A stretch of 64,000 nt of DNA from Acetobacterium bakii (lineage in GTDB: Bacteria > Bacillota > Clostridia > Eubacteriales > Eubacteriaceae). The position numbers were made by a program, and so were the translations under genes. Where the stretch lies: positions 39,216 to 103,215 of the forward strand of contig NZ_LGYO01000044.1 in the NCBI RefSeq assembly GCF_001263355.1. Reading direction: 5' to 3'. Below are positions 9,880-18,809 of the stretch, piece by piece. Below the pieces are notes generated by a model. That model worked only from the letters and a program-made list of their open reading frames with translations, was not told the origin of the DNA and made no database searches. Within the stretch, counting starts at the first letter, position 1. Each line of letters begins with the position of its first letter.

Positions 9880-10273
9880 TTTCTTCTCCTTTATATGTTG
9901 AATATAAAACAAACTTTAACTAATTATTCTCAAAATTCCTCATTTCTTTACTCAGTAATCTCTCAACGTCACAAATTTTACTATACATTTTTAGTAAAAT
10001 TACCGCCCTTATCTATTATATCGACATTCTTTAATAATAATTTACATATATTTAACATTATTTGATAAACTATGTTGAGTCAATTTAAACTGTAGCATAC
10101 ACATTCTATTGTTCGTACATTTGGCGGCTAAAAATGATGCATTAAAAATAGCCAATCTTAAATGTTTTTAAGATTGGCTATAATAAAACATTTCACCATT
10201 TAGAATAACTTGCTGCACAAACATCGCTTATTTTGGTTTAACATCCCAATAAGTTTTGTTTTTTTCAAAACAA
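9880..10273. other. Intergenic region with a hairpin terminator
   Basis: AT-rich gap upstream of the receptor gene. It holds the DUF89-operon terminator (10149-10180) and, nearer the receptor gene, a 9-bp inverted repeat AATTTTACT/AGTAAAATT that could be a regulatory site. No gene was seen and no confident promoter could be assigned. Confidence 0.5.
10149..10180 (-). terminator. Terminator of the def-maturase-DUF89 operon
   Basis: 14-bp perfect inverted repeat TAGCCAATCTTAAA / TTTAAGATTGGCTA with a TGTT loop. It lies about 90 bases after the stop of the DUF89 gene. A fragment of the same word (TTTTTAAGATTGGCT) recurs near 20440. Confidence 0.75.
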
Positions 10274-11134
10274 TTATTTATATTTACCGATGCTTTTCTT
10301 AAATACATAATCATTGACTTCTACATCAAGTGTCTTTGCAATATGATGACATTTTGCTTTTAATAGAAAATAAATCTCCCGTTGCTGATCTGATAATGCT
10401 TCAAAATTCCCCTGTCCTTTGCTGATCACAATATCTGCTTGATTAAAAATATCGATAAATACCTGAGAGCATAAGTCTAAAACAGCACCTGGCGTATCAC
10501 ATCCCATTGAAATTATCTGAGCATAGTCATTTATGCCTGTTTTAAGAGCATCCTCCATAACAGCATCATTAATAATCGCAGCTCCCCTTACGGCATAAAT
10601 CACGTGATAATTCCGAGCTAAGTATTCTGCTAACAGCTTGTCAAAAACAACTTCTCCGGCATTGTCACCGATCATTAAAATTAATTTTGCATTTTGAAGA
10701 TCTTTCTTAAATAAATCCAGCTCACAGATTGCAAAGGGTTTTTCCACTTCCTCCTTTAAACAAGATTCAATCTCCAGATTATTATAGACACCAGAATCCA
10801 TTATATTTCCGGTAGCTGATACTTTTAATACACCAAGTAAAAGATCAAGATCCTGAGATGCAAAATGTCGGATCGTCGGTTCAAGTTTAAGTGACTCTGA
10901 AATATCATGGTTTTTAATTTCGCCATAAGGATCATCGATACCCGAGTGAACTTTGACAATTCGATGCATGGCCCCACACATTTCCGGTACACAGCTGTAG
11001 TCACGATATTTTGATAGTGTCGCAATTGCTTCATCCATAATCTTTTGATGAATAGCTTCATTTTCAGTAGCCATACCAGCAGCTTCATTTACCTGACGTA
11101 ACATACATGGCAAACAATCTAAAAATATTTTCAT
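10274..11134 (-). CDS. DUF89 / ARMT1-like metal-dependent phosphatase
   Basis: 286 residues from ATG at 11134, which has AGGGAG in front and starts with the family N-terminus MKIFLDCLPCMLRQ. A longer start at 11185 would run into the upstream gene and has no ribosome site. DUF89 features include LILMIGDNAGEVVFDKLL (Asp-Asn metal-binding motif), VIYAVRGAAIINDAVMEDA and DIVISKGQGNFEAL. The family hydrolyses phosphorylated metabolites with Mn, Co or Ni as cofactor (damage-control phosphatases). The gene sits 13 bases after the radical SAM gene, in the same operon. A possible metal-related theme comes from that context and is inference. Confidence 0.88.
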   Translation of the reverse strand: MKIFLDCLPCMLRQVNEAAGMATENEAIHQKIMDEAIATLSKYRDYSCVPEMCGAMHRIVKVHSGIDDPYGEIKNHDISESLKLEPTIRHFASQDLDLLLGVLKVSATGNIMDSGVYNNLEIESCLKEEVEKPFAICELDLFKKDLQNAKLILMIGDNAGEVVFDKLLAEYLARNYHVIYAVRGAAIINDAVMEDALKTGINDYAQIISMGCDTPGAVLDLCSQVFIDIFNQADIVISKGQGNFEALSDQQREIYFLLKAKCHHIAKTLDVEVNDYVFKKSIGKYK

Positions 11135-11147
11135 ATCCAAGCTCCCT

Positions 11148-12518
11148 CTATAACTCTTTAATTGATCGCTCTGACTGCCATACATTTATCATTAATGCAC
11201 ATTCAACCCTTTTCTTTTGAAGCATACAACTTACTTCATTCGGTTCCCGGATATTTCCGCTTGTAAAAAATGCATTTGCATGACAGCCCCCTGAACAATA
11301 TAATTTTGCCCAACAATCGCGACATTTTTCTTTTTTAAATATTGTGTTTTCTTTCAATGTATCACATAAATTTACATTTGAAATTCCTGAATATACATCC
11401 CCGATAATAAATTCATCATGGCCAACAAACTGATGACAAGGGTATAATTTTCCTTCCGGAGATACGGCATTATATTCATAGCCGGCTCCGCATGCTGTAA
11501 CGCGTTTAAATAAACAAGGACCCTCTTCCAAATCAATGTTAAAATGATAAAACCGCAATTGGTCATCTGATTTAAGCCGTTCCATATATTTCACCGATAG
11601 ATTTTCATATTCTTTCAATATCTCTGGTATATCCTGGTCTGTAAAATACAAATCACCGCCAGAGCCAACAACTGGTTCCACTGAAATTTCTTTAAACCCT
11701 AAATCGGCAAGATGCATCACATCATTGGAAAAATCTTTGTTTTTAGCGGTAAATGTTCCTCGAACAAAATAACTCTTTCCATTTCTTCCGGCAATAAGCT
11801 CCTGGGCCAATGGTACGATTCGTTCATAAGATCCTTTGCCGTTACAATCATGACGAACCACATCATGGATTTCTTTTCTGCCATCAATGCTGATCACGAC
11901 ATTATCCATATGTTCATTTATAAATTCGATGCGATGCTTGTTTAATAAAGTTCCATTCGTTGTAATTGTAAAATAAAACTGCTTGTTTTTTTCTTTTTCA
12001 ATTTTTCTTCCGTACTTTACAACCGCTTCAACAACATCGAAATTCATTAATGGTTCTCCGCCAAAAAAATCAATTTCTATTATTTTTCTGCCACCAGAAT
12101 TTGCAACTAAATAATCAACTGCCTGAATGGCAACTTCCAGTTTCATTAGTTCTCTGCCGCTGTTATAATCCCCTTCCGAGGCAAAACAGTATTCACATCT
12201 TAAATTACAATCATGTGATACATGTAAACACAATGCTTTCAGATTCGTATTTATATTTTCTGTTATTGAAGCATTTTCAATTTCTTCAATCGAACTAAAC
12301 AAAAAACCCGTTGATTTCAATCTTTTTATTTCGTCAAATGCTTCTATAATTTCTTTTTGGTCGTATTTATTTTGCAACTGATCAACTACCAGGTCAATCA
12401 CCGGCAACTCTTTTTCATCCTGCAATATTTCGTATGTTAAATCATCAAGTAAATGGACCGAACCGCTATTTCCGTCTACTGCTATATTATATCCGTTTAA
12501 TGAATAGGTATGAACCAC
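11148..12518 (-). CDS. scfB: SCIFF-type radical SAM/SPASM peptide maturase
   Basis: 456 residues. The N-terminus (YSLNGYNIAVDGNSGSVHLLD) is the precursor-recognition region typical of SCIFF maturases. The radical SAM cluster motif CNLRCEYC is at residues 104-111 within LCLHVSHDCNLRCEYCFAS, followed by FFGGEPLMNFD. The SPASM region supplies further clusters: CGAGYEYNAVSPEGKLYPC, then CRDCWAKLYCSGGCHANAF, close to the SCIFF maturase consensus. Known relatives install thioether cross-links in the Cys-rich scfA peptide. No scfA-like small ORF was found next to it. It lies between def and DUF89 and has its ribosome site in the 26-base gap after def. Confidence 0.88.
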   Translation of the reverse strand: MVHTYSLNGYNIAVDGNSGSVHLLDDLTYEILQDEKELPVIDLVVDQLQNKYDQKEIIEAFDEIKRLKSTGFLFSSIEEIENASITENINTNLKALCLHVSHDCNLRCEYCFASEGDYNSGRELMKLEVAIQAVDYLVANSGGRKIIEIDFFGGEPLMNFDVVEAVVKYGRKIEKEKNKQFYFTITTNGTLLNKHRIEFINEHMDNVVISIDGRKEIHDVVRHDCNGKGSYERIVPLAQELIAGRNGKSYFVRGTFTAKNKDFSNDVMHLADLGFKEISVEPVVGSGGDLYFTDQDIPEILKEYENLSVKYMERLKSDDQLRFYHFNIDLEEGPCLFKRVTACGAGYEYNAVSPEGKLYPCHQFVGHDEFIIGDVYSGISNVNLCDTLKENTIFKKEKCRDCWAKLYCSGGCHANAFFTSGNIREPNEVSCMLQKKRVECALMINVWQSERSIKEL

Positions 12519-12544
12519 AATTTTCTCCCTTATTTCTGCATTTT

Positions 12545-13003
12545 TTAATTCGTAACCTTACTTACCATTTTATCAATAAATAATGTACCATCCAGATGAT
12601 CTATTTCATGGCAAAAAACACGCGCCAAAAAATCAATCCCTTCCAGTTCAATTAGTTTCCCCCGCTCATTTTGTGCTCTTATACAAACTTTTTGAGGTCG
12701 TATTACATCACCAAATATGCCTGGAATACTTAGACAGCCCTCTTCTTCCACTTTTTCGCCAATTGTTTGAACAATAACAGGATTCACAAGTTTTAACAAA
12801 CCAGTTCCAATATCAATCACAACAAGTCTCTTTAATATACCTACTTGAGGGGCAGCCAAACCTATACCCTTATTTAAATACATCGTTTCTGTCATATCTT
12901 CAAACATCCTTATGATTTTTTCATCAATTTCGTTCACTGTTCTCGATTTTTTTCTTAAAATATTTGTTATATCTTTATAATTTCTGATGTTTCTAACAGC
13001 CAT
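12545..13003 (-). CDS. def: Peptide deformylase
   Basis: 152 residues with all three deformylase motifs: GIGLAAPQVG (motif 1), EEGCLS (motif 2, metal-ligand Cys) and CHEIDHLDG (motif 3, HExDH metal ligands and catalytic Glu). It removes the formyl group from nascent N-terminal Met. Housekeeping def usually sits with fmt and priA; here it leads an operon with a SCIFF-type maturase and a DUF89 protein next to a CobW metal operon. It is therefore probably a second, conditionally expressed deformylase. That view is inference. Start ATG at 13003 has an AGGAG site. Confidence 0.92.
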   Translation of the reverse strand: MAVRNIRNYKDITNILRKKSRTVNEIDEKIIRMFEDMTETMYLNKGIGLAAPQVGILKRLVVIDIGTGLLKLVNPVIVQTIGEKVEEEGCLSIPGIFGDVIRPQKVCIRAQNERGKLIELEGIDFLARVFCHEIDHLDGTLFIDKMVSKVTN

Positions 13004-13092
13004 ATTTACTCCTTTAGCTCGAAATTTTTAAATTCCGACAATTCTTTTCATCAATATATTACTCAAACAAACCCTTAGTTATTTATTTTTGT

Positions 13093-13140
13093 CATATGTC
13101 CATAACCATTGTATCTTTATAGCGAACATATGTCAATAAC
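13093..13140 (-). promoter_or_regulatory. def-operon promoter with direct repeats
   Basis: On the minus strand TTGACA (13131-13136) and TACAAT (13108-13113) are 17 bases apart. Two near-identical 14-base words, CATATGTCCATAAC at 13093-13106 and CATATGTCAATAAC at 13127-13140, flank the promoter with 34-base periodicity and cover the -35, so they may be a repressor site. The word GTTATTGACA is also present over the -35 of the CobW operon. Confidence 0.7.
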
Positions 13141-13227
13141 TTGATTGACTTCAATTCAAATCGAAGCTGCTGTCAATTATTTTATTACAAGTGTTTCTTC
13201 TCCAAAATCGATTTTTAAAAGTTGACT

Positions 13228-14031
13228 TTAATAATTATTAAAGTAAATATATTCAACTTCAGGTGTTTCTGCTTCTGTTATGGTTACATCTGTAAGCATC
13301 GGCACAGCATAACCATTGTATTGATAAGCAGTTATTGTACCTGTAACGGTAATCCACTCATCATCTGTCAATTTGCTTCGTATATCGCTTTCGCAAACCA
13401 TCCCATAGCCAGCCAAATCCGCAGCGCAGCATACCATAAAATGCCTACCTGCCAAAAACTGATCCGCTTTAAAATCCTTCATCGAATACACTTGTGCTAA
13501 ATATTGATACTTCTTTCCAACAAAATTATCAATATGATCATAAACATCAAAAAACCAATCAGAAAAAATATCATCCCCAATAACAATGACTCCAGCTACC
13601 TCATATTGCTCATATTTTTTAGATGCATCTTCTCTCACAACGGATTCCTCTGTTGCGGTTTCTGTGGAACTTTCAGGATCAATGTTTTCATCTGCCTGCT
13701 TTTCACTCGTTGACGCTGAGAGGCTGCTTTCAGCCATGTTCATATCCTTACCGCTCACTCCTGCCGGCGGAAATATAAGTGCCGCCATTAATGGGATGAT
13801 AAAGATTAAATAGTGTCGACTATTAACATTATGTCTTGCTTTTTTAATTTTTGATATTAAACTTATTGCGAATAGAATCAGTATGACAATAGAAATCCAT
13901 AATCCGATATAAAACCTAGGATGCACATAATAGTTAACTTTTCTACTAAGCATGACATAGATTAGTAAACATGCCATACTTATTAGAATAAAAAATTGGA
14001 TAACCGCTTCTTTATTTATTTTTCTACCCAC
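13228..14031 (-). CDS. TIGR03943 / DUF1980 family membrane protein
   Basis: 267 residues from a GTG with AAGGAGG in front. The N-terminus has membrane segments (FFILISMACLLIYVML, FYIGLWISIVILILFAISLI, YLIFIIPLMAALIF), then a Ser/Glu-rich spacer. A C-terminal beta-rich domain (VAGVIVIGDDIFSDWFFDVYDHIDNFVGKKYQYLAQVY and FMVCCAADLAGYGMVCES) is typical of TIGR03943 proteins (YcgQ relatives). These almost always pair with a COG0701 permease, and the permease gene is 10 bases upstream here. A role in moving a metal ion, probably zinc, is inferred from the CobW neighbours. The CCAAD Cys pair could bind metal. Confidence 0.86.
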   Translation of the reverse strand: MGRKINKEAVIQFFILISMACLLIYVMLSRKVNYYVHPRFYIGLWISIVILILFAISLISKIKKARHNVNSRHYLIFIIPLMAALIFPPAGVSGKDMNMAESSLSASTSEKQADENIDPESSTETATEESVVREDASKKYEQYEVAGVIVIGDDIFSDWFFDVYDHIDNFVGKKYQYLAQVYSMKDFKADQFLAGRHFMVCCAADLAGYGMVCESDIRSKLTDDEWITVTGTITAYQYNGYAVPMLTDVTITEAETPEVEYIYFNNY

Positions 14032-14041
14032 AGATGCCTCC

Positions 14042-15607
14042 TTATAAGAAAAATGCTAAAGCACCAAACACAATGGCACTCTCAATTATTACCAGGCATG
14101 CAAGAAAGATCAGAAAACCTTCTTTTAGAATTTCTGAAAGCATTACCATGTTTTTTAAATCCAGCATCGGACCCATTACGATAAAAGCTAAAATCGGTAC
14201 CGCTGAAAAATTATTAGAAAAACTTCTCCCAATAAATGCATTGGAAGTCGAACAGGTGGACATAAGCATGGCCGCCAGTATCATAACCAGAAATTGAAGT
14301 ATAATATTGCCGCCAATAAAGTTTTTCATTGTCTGGGGTAAAATCGTCTGCAAAATCGCCGATATCAAGGCTCCGATGATGACATATTCCGATACCCTGA
14401 AAAATTCCACTTTTGCTCCAGCGAAAACTGCTTCGATTTTTCCTTTTGTTCCTTCATACTTTAACGTTAAAATGTCGTTGCCGATATTTTGAAATTGCCG
14501 ATGTTCTTTAAGAACATCATGATTTTCAAGCTGAATGAGCTTTAATATAATCCCCCCCACAATTCCTATCACTACTCCGGCAACTACCCTAATTGCAGCC
14601 AGATAAGGTTTCTCCGGAAATGCATAGAGCATGGCTAAGATAACAATCGGACTGACCGCCGACGAAGCTAACCAGAAAGTAATAGTTTGGGGTAACGGCG
14701 TATCTTTTTTTAATAGCCCCGATATGATCGGAACCATACCACAGTCGCATATCGGCAAAAAAAAGCCTGCTGCTGCAGCAATTAAAAAAGAACTCCAGCT
14801 TCCCTTAGCGATTTGATTCATAATCCATCCGGTAGACGCAAATATCTGAATTCCAGCTGAAATAAATGCTCCTAACAATATAAAAGGCGTTGCCTGCATC
14901 AGAATACTTAAAAATACAGTCACCGTGGATTGTATAGCGCTATATACATCAAAATCATTGGTAATTAAAATCAGAAATAAACTTAAAGCCACAAAAATAA
15001 ATACCTTTAAATTTAAAAAGATATTTCCCTGTTTACCGCCTGCCCAAAAACGTTCTTTTATTATTTTATCTGATTCAAATTCTTTTAAAAAAATAGTTTG
15101 TATTCTTGGATTAATATTTTTTATATCACGAATCAGTTTTTTTTGAATCGCTGGTTTGATTTTCTTATATCTGTTAAAAATCACAAGATTACTATTTTGA
15201 ATATGAGGGTGCATCAGCGATATCATATTATTTAACTGATTTCTAAAAGTTCCAGCTTCACTTATAAAAGCTATATTTCTAAATTTGTATTCGAATGGTG
15301 TTTTCAGTCCTAAAAGTTTGGAAATATCCCACGTACCATTATATTCAACTATTATGTAGTCCGGATTAAATTTAGTGAATATCTGCTTAAATAATTCATC
15401 GTTTAGATCAGAATCATTCTCTAAGATGATACTTTTTACATTCTTTTTCTCTAATAACTCTTCGTCATAATCAGTAAAACCTTCTTCACAGATAAGCAGC
15501 ACTATTTTATTAAATGCTTCAGCTTCACGGCTATTCAATACTTCTTTAATAAATGTGGTTTTTCCGCTTTCCAAAAATCCTGTAATGATGTCTACATAAG
15601 TTGCCAC
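14042..15607 (-). CDS. CobW-like P-loop domain fused to COG0701 permease
   Basis: 521 residues. Residues 1-190 look like a G3E/CobW GTPase: Walker A GFLESGKTTF near the N-terminus, then a switch-like VEYNGTW. The usual CxCC metal motif of CobW proteins is missing. From about residue 200 the protein is a YraQ/COG0701 permease with about eight membrane segments and the conserved PICDCGMVPI and MSTCSTSNAFIG Cys motifs. Permeases of this family normally have no GTPase domain. The gene lies 9 bases after the stand-alone CobW gene and 10 before the TIGR03943 gene. The fusion suggests nucleotide-gated metal transport (inference). Confidence 0.88.
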   Translation of the reverse strand: MATYVDIITGFLESGKTTFIKEVLNSREAEAFNKIVLLICEEGFTDYDEELLEKKNVKSIILENDSDLNDELFKQIFTKFNPDYIIVEYNGTWDISKLLGLKTPFEYKFRNIAFISEAGTFRNQLNNMISLMHPHIQNSNLVIFNRYKKIKPAIQKKLIRDIKNINPRIQTIFLKEFESDKIIKERFWAGGKQGNIFLNLKVFIFVALSLFLILITNDFDVYSAIQSTVTVFLSILMQATPFILLGAFISAGIQIFASTGWIMNQIAKGSWSSFLIAAAAGFFLPICDCGMVPIISGLLKKDTPLPQTITFWLASSAVSPIVILAMLYAFPEKPYLAAIRVVAGVVIGIVGGIILKLIQLENHDVLKEHRQFQNIGNDILTLKYEGTKGKIEAVFAGAKVEFFRVSEYVIIGALISAILQTILPQTMKNFIGGNIILQFLVMILAAMLMSTCSTSNAFIGRSFSNNFSAVPILAFIVMGPMLDLKNMVMLSEILKEGFLIFLACLVIIESAIVFGALAFFL

Positions 15608-15616
15608 ATCTACCTC

Positions 15617-16549
15617 TTACAAATCAAATAATTCAGAAAGCTGCGTATCACTAATCTGCTCTCCGATAACACAAATACGTCCTGTAAAATCCGGTGTCGT
15701 TTCTCTGACCACGGCTTCTTCGGGAACATAATCAAACTGAATCCATTGATTCTGCTCCACTCTTATTATCCCTTTCGCCCGTAGAACATGTCCTTCCATC
15801 TGATCAAGCTGCTTTAAGATCGCATCAACTTTGCTGCGTTCAAAAGCTTTTGCTGTTTCTCGTCCCCAGACATGGAATACATCATCTGCATGATGATGTA
15901 TTCCATGCACATGCTCATGTTGGTTTAGTAATGCATTAAAACTATCTGGAGTATTCGAGCTTTCTGCAATTTTCCTTATCTTGTTTCCATCTACTTTTTG
16001 CCAATCGGTAGTTACTATGTGAGCCCACGGATTGTATTGTTTCATATCTTTTAGTAAGCTTTCCAATACTTCCTCAGACACATTTTGACTTCTACTTAAA
16101 ATAATGGTTTTCGAATTTGTTAGTTGATTCGCATAAAACTCGGCAAAATTCTTTAAGTAAACTTTATATTTCATGGCATCTACTACTGTAATGCACATGT
16201 TTAATTCAACAAAACCTTCCTTTAAAAATTTTTTACATCCATTTATAACATCAGAAAGCTTACCCACTCCTGATGGTTCAATAATGATTCGGTCCGGATG
16301 ATAAAGTACTAACATCTCTTTTAATGCTAAACTAAAATCACCGGCAATCGTACAGCATATGCACCCGGAATTCATTTCCTTAATTTCAATGCCATAATCT
16401 TTCAGGATTGCTCCATCAATTCCTATTTCTCCAAATTCATTTTCAATAAGTACGACTTTTTCTCCCACAAAAGCTTCTTCCAACAGCTTTTTTATCAGGG
16501 TAGTTTTGCCTGCTCCTAAAAAGCCTGAAATAATATCTATTTTTGTCAT
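15617..16549 (-). CDS. CobW/COG0523 G3E GTPase, His-rich metal chaperone
   Basis: 310 residues. Walker A GFLGAGKTTL, the metal-binding GCICCT motif (CxCC) near residue 65, and the G3E-type IEPSGVGK. A His-rich loop HEHVHGIHHHADDVFH is near residue 205, and a CobW C-terminal domain follows (VLRAKGIIRVEQNQWIQFDYV). CxCC together with a His-rich linker is typical of zinc-linked COG0523 proteins such as ZNG1/YciC, though cobalt or iron cannot be excluded. It heads a three-gene operon with the CobW-permease fusion and TIGR03943. The promoter carries a palindrome overlapping the transcription start. Confidence 0.92.
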   Translation of the reverse strand: MTKIDIISGFLGAGKTTLIKKLLEEAFVGEKVVLIENEFGEIGIDGAILKDYGIEIKEMNSGCICCTIAGDFSLALKEMLVLYHPDRIIIEPSGVGKLSDVINGCKKFLKEGFVELNMCITVVDAMKYKVYLKNFAEFYANQLTNSKTIILSRSQNVSEEVLESLLKDMKQYNPWAHIVTTDWQKVDGNKIRKIAESSNTPDSFNALLNQHEHVHGIHHHADDVFHVWGRETAKAFERSKVDAILKQLDQMEGHVLRAKGIIRVEQNQWIQFDYVPEEAVVRETTPDFTGRICVIGEQISDTQLSELFDL

Positions 16550-16613
16550 TGCATTTCTCCCTCATACAGTAATTACTTCGTTTAATAAAACCTATAGCAT
16601 AGATTTATCAATT

Positions 16614-16667
16614 GCAAATGCAACCCATTTGCGTTATAATTATATGTCTGTTACTGTTATCTGTCAA
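16614..16667 (-). promoter_or_regulatory. CobW-operon promoter and palindromic operator
   Basis: On the minus strand TTGACA (16662-16667) and TATAAT (16639-16644) are 17 bases apart. A perfect 7-bp inverted repeat, GCAAATG at 16614-16620 and CATTTGC at 16626-16632 with a 5-base spacer, covers the expected transcription start. A metal-responsive repressor of the Fur/Zur kind would fit the operon content; no known box was matched. Confidence 0.75.
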
Positions 16668-16735
16668 TAACAATATCGTAGTGGGCCATATCTAAAATAC
16701 TGAAAATACCAAGAACAACCATTTCTCTCAACAAA

Positions 16736-16790
16736 GAAAAAAGGCCACCTTATCACAAGGCGACCTTCATTGTATCAATATTTGATTTTT
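16736..16790 (-). repeat. ssrA-terminator-like hairpin copy 1
   Basis: Hairpin AGGCCACCTTATCACAAGG.. followed by CATTGTATCAATATTTGA, resembling the terminator plus spacer that follows ssrA at 35670-35730, including the word TTGTATCAA. The preceding ACCATTTCTCTCAACAAAG also resembles the sequence before the ssrA terminator. It now follows the decayed MFS gene. Confidence 0.6.
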
Positions 16791-16800
16791 CTCTTAATTA

Positions 16801-17215
16801 TTGCTCCTGAGGCAGAAGTGCTTCATCTCTTCGACTTCTCAGCATTAAAATAATCGACAAGACTCCACCAACAAAAGAAGCCAGAGCAAGAACCGGTAAA
16901 ATTCCGATGATATCCATTCCTCCTTTTAGCGCTTGTATATAAGTCGATATAAAAGCGGAAAGAAAGATTGCGATCCCACAGGTGGCCTTAACGCACCGAT
17001 GGCAGTGCCGGTAAAGCTTTTGGAAACAACAATGGTCGCCCGGAGGTAATAGAATGAATAGGCATTTCCCCAGGCGGCGCCAAGCAGGGCACAGCAAATG
17101 GCACTGACCACAAAACTGGACCAGTGATAATCATATTCACCAGCATTGTATTATCAAAAGCTCGATATATGCCGCCAATTGCAGGAATAATCACCAGATC
17201 GGCCATTGTACACAC
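16801..17215 (-). pseudogene. Decayed MFS-type transporter remnant
   Basis: Three minus-strand frames contribute pieces of one membrane protein. They are MADLVIIPAIGGIYRAF..NMIITGPVLWS (17209 downward), then SAICCALLGAAWGNAYSFYYLR, then CGIAIFLSAFISTYIQALKG..LPVLALASFVGGVLSIILML ending in RSRRDEALLPQEQ. At least two frameshifts separate them, and the total is about 140 codons against roughly 400 for a normal MFS permease, so large parts are deleted. It is non-functional. It is divergent from the PucR remnant, which suggests a former regulator-transporter pair. Confidence 0.7.
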
Positions 17216-17393
17216 ATTTGTTAGAAATATTGTCGCTAAAAGGAGGAGCGGCGTCTACCAATTTTTTAGAATGGGTTGCAATCACTTCTCTGAAGGTTTT
17301 TCCCCGACATACATTCTCAGAACATTTTCCCGGGGTGTAATGGGGGTGTAGCTTGTAAAGATTTTAGAATCATTACAGATTAGGAGACCAAGT

Positions 17394-18451
17394 ATGAAAT
17401 TAAATTTATATGTGATCGCAGATTATTTAACGGAATTTTCCTTTAAATCTCAGTTTGTTGATCCCGTGCTGGAGGGTTCCTTAAAAGGGATTTTATTATT
17501 CAATCCCGGTATGGATTTAAAAACGGATCAATTGTATTTATCCTATGCCAGCGATCTTCCCAAAACACTGAATGCTGATGCGCATTACAGCATCATCTGT
17601 ATTGGCACTCCACCGGAATCTTATTTGAAAAACAATGTCAACCTTCTTTATTTAAATACAGAGACCTCACTGATCAGCCTTTTTAATGCAATTGAGACGA
17701 TCTTTCAGAAATTTACGCAATGGGATGAAACCCTTCAATCCATTTTCTACCAGAAAATAAGCATTAAGGCTTTATGTGAGGCCAGCCTCATTGTTTTTGA
17801 GAATCCCATTTCCGTCTATACCTCGGATTTGAGGCTCATTTGCTATGCTGAAAAAGAAAAGCCGGATCATCTCATGCTCTTTGAAACATCAGACACTGAA
17901 AAACACATGAGTATTGATGATATAAATGCGTTAAAAATCGATTCCGAGTTTATTGAAACCATTAAATCCTATGAGCCCACCATTTTTTCAAAAGACGCTT
18001 TTGGATATCGGATTCTACTTAATAATCTCCGTATTCAAGATATCTATGTGGCGCGGATCTGTATTAGTGAAACGGACCGGCCTATCAAAAACAGCGACTT
18101 TTTACTGATCCAAACCCTTTCCTTTTACAGTGAGTTATGCTTGCGTGATCATGATAATCAACAATATAATACTCATCCTCAGGATTTTGATCACCTTTTA
18201 TTTGACCTGTTATCAAATAAAGAGATTGTGAGGTTTTGAAGGTCTATCTGGAGAATAATATGAGTATTGCAAAAACGATTCGAATCATATATCTTCAGCG
18301 AGCCACTTTTTTGTACCAGCTCAAACGAATTACTGAAATATTCGGTTTGGATTTATCGGATTACAAGATCCGACTTCACCTGATGCTGAGCTTTGAGATT
18401 TTGGGAAAAAAACCTATCCCTCAATCGGGTAGGAGGCTGGTTATTAATTGA
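17394..18451 (+). pseudogene. PucR-family transcriptional regulator, internally deleted
   Basis: The first piece (17394-18239) encodes a PucR-type N-terminal sensory part: MKLNLYVIADYLTEFSFKSQF to DFDHLLFDLLSNKEIV, then a stop. The second piece (18236-18451), in another frame, is the C-terminal PucR helix-turn-helix: KVYLENNMSIAKTIRIIYLQRATFLYQLKRI and DLSDYKIRLHLMLSF. The middle part of the family is absent and the junction is out of frame, so this is a deletion pseudogene. The HTH consensus normally has HRNTFLYRL, here QRATFLYQL. It is divergent to the decayed MFS gene. Confidence 0.82.
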
Positions 18452-18809
18452 GGATCCATACTTACAATATAAAATTCTGAGTTATTTTGAGCTTATGTTT
18501 GCTGGGCAACCCTACTCAGTCGGCGATGGTAGATGTGACTTCTGTTTGTCAGACCAGAAGTATATCGTCAGCTTTCTTTAGATTTCCTGTCGCCGGAGAC
18601 CCCCTTGCCTCGAGCTATGCACTTGTCATACTCGGGACTCTAATCCGTTGGATTACGCTCACGCCGGACGTACAATAAAAAAACCGTCTAATTCAGACGG
18701 TCTTCATTGTATCAATATTCGGGTTTTTATTTGCGAAATTAGGTGAATAGTGATACCTATTAATTCTCTCACCTTACGGCTGTAATCTCACCACACCAAT
18801 ATTTGGGAT
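18452..18809. other. Gap with unrecognised remnant and terminator copy
   Basis: 18470-18670 holds a GC-richer stretch unlike its surroundings (around CCTGTCGCCGGAGACCCCC and TTGGATTACGCTCACGCC). It looks like a fragment of a mobile element but I cannot name it. The rest is the hairpin at 18676-18729 and an AT-rich tail. No intact gene was seen. Confidence 0.4.
18676..18729 (-). repeat. ssrA-terminator-like hairpin copy 2
   Basis: Hairpin AAACCGTCT/AGACGGT followed by CTTCATTGTATCAATATTCG and GGTTTTTATTTG, which matches the spacer between the ssrA terminator and the CCA end of ssrA (TCGAATTTTGAGTTTTTATTTG). It is about 80 bases after the stop of the small membrane protein gene and can serve as its terminator. 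Confidence 0.65.

Noticed and set aside
15880..15920. CATGATGATG repeats as a microsatellite
   Set aside because: They encode the His-rich loop of the CobW protein and are explained by the coding sequence.
18470..18670. Small coding genes in the GC-richer remnant
   Set aside because: Competing short frames on the same strand, no ribosome site and no recognisable protein; treated as debris.
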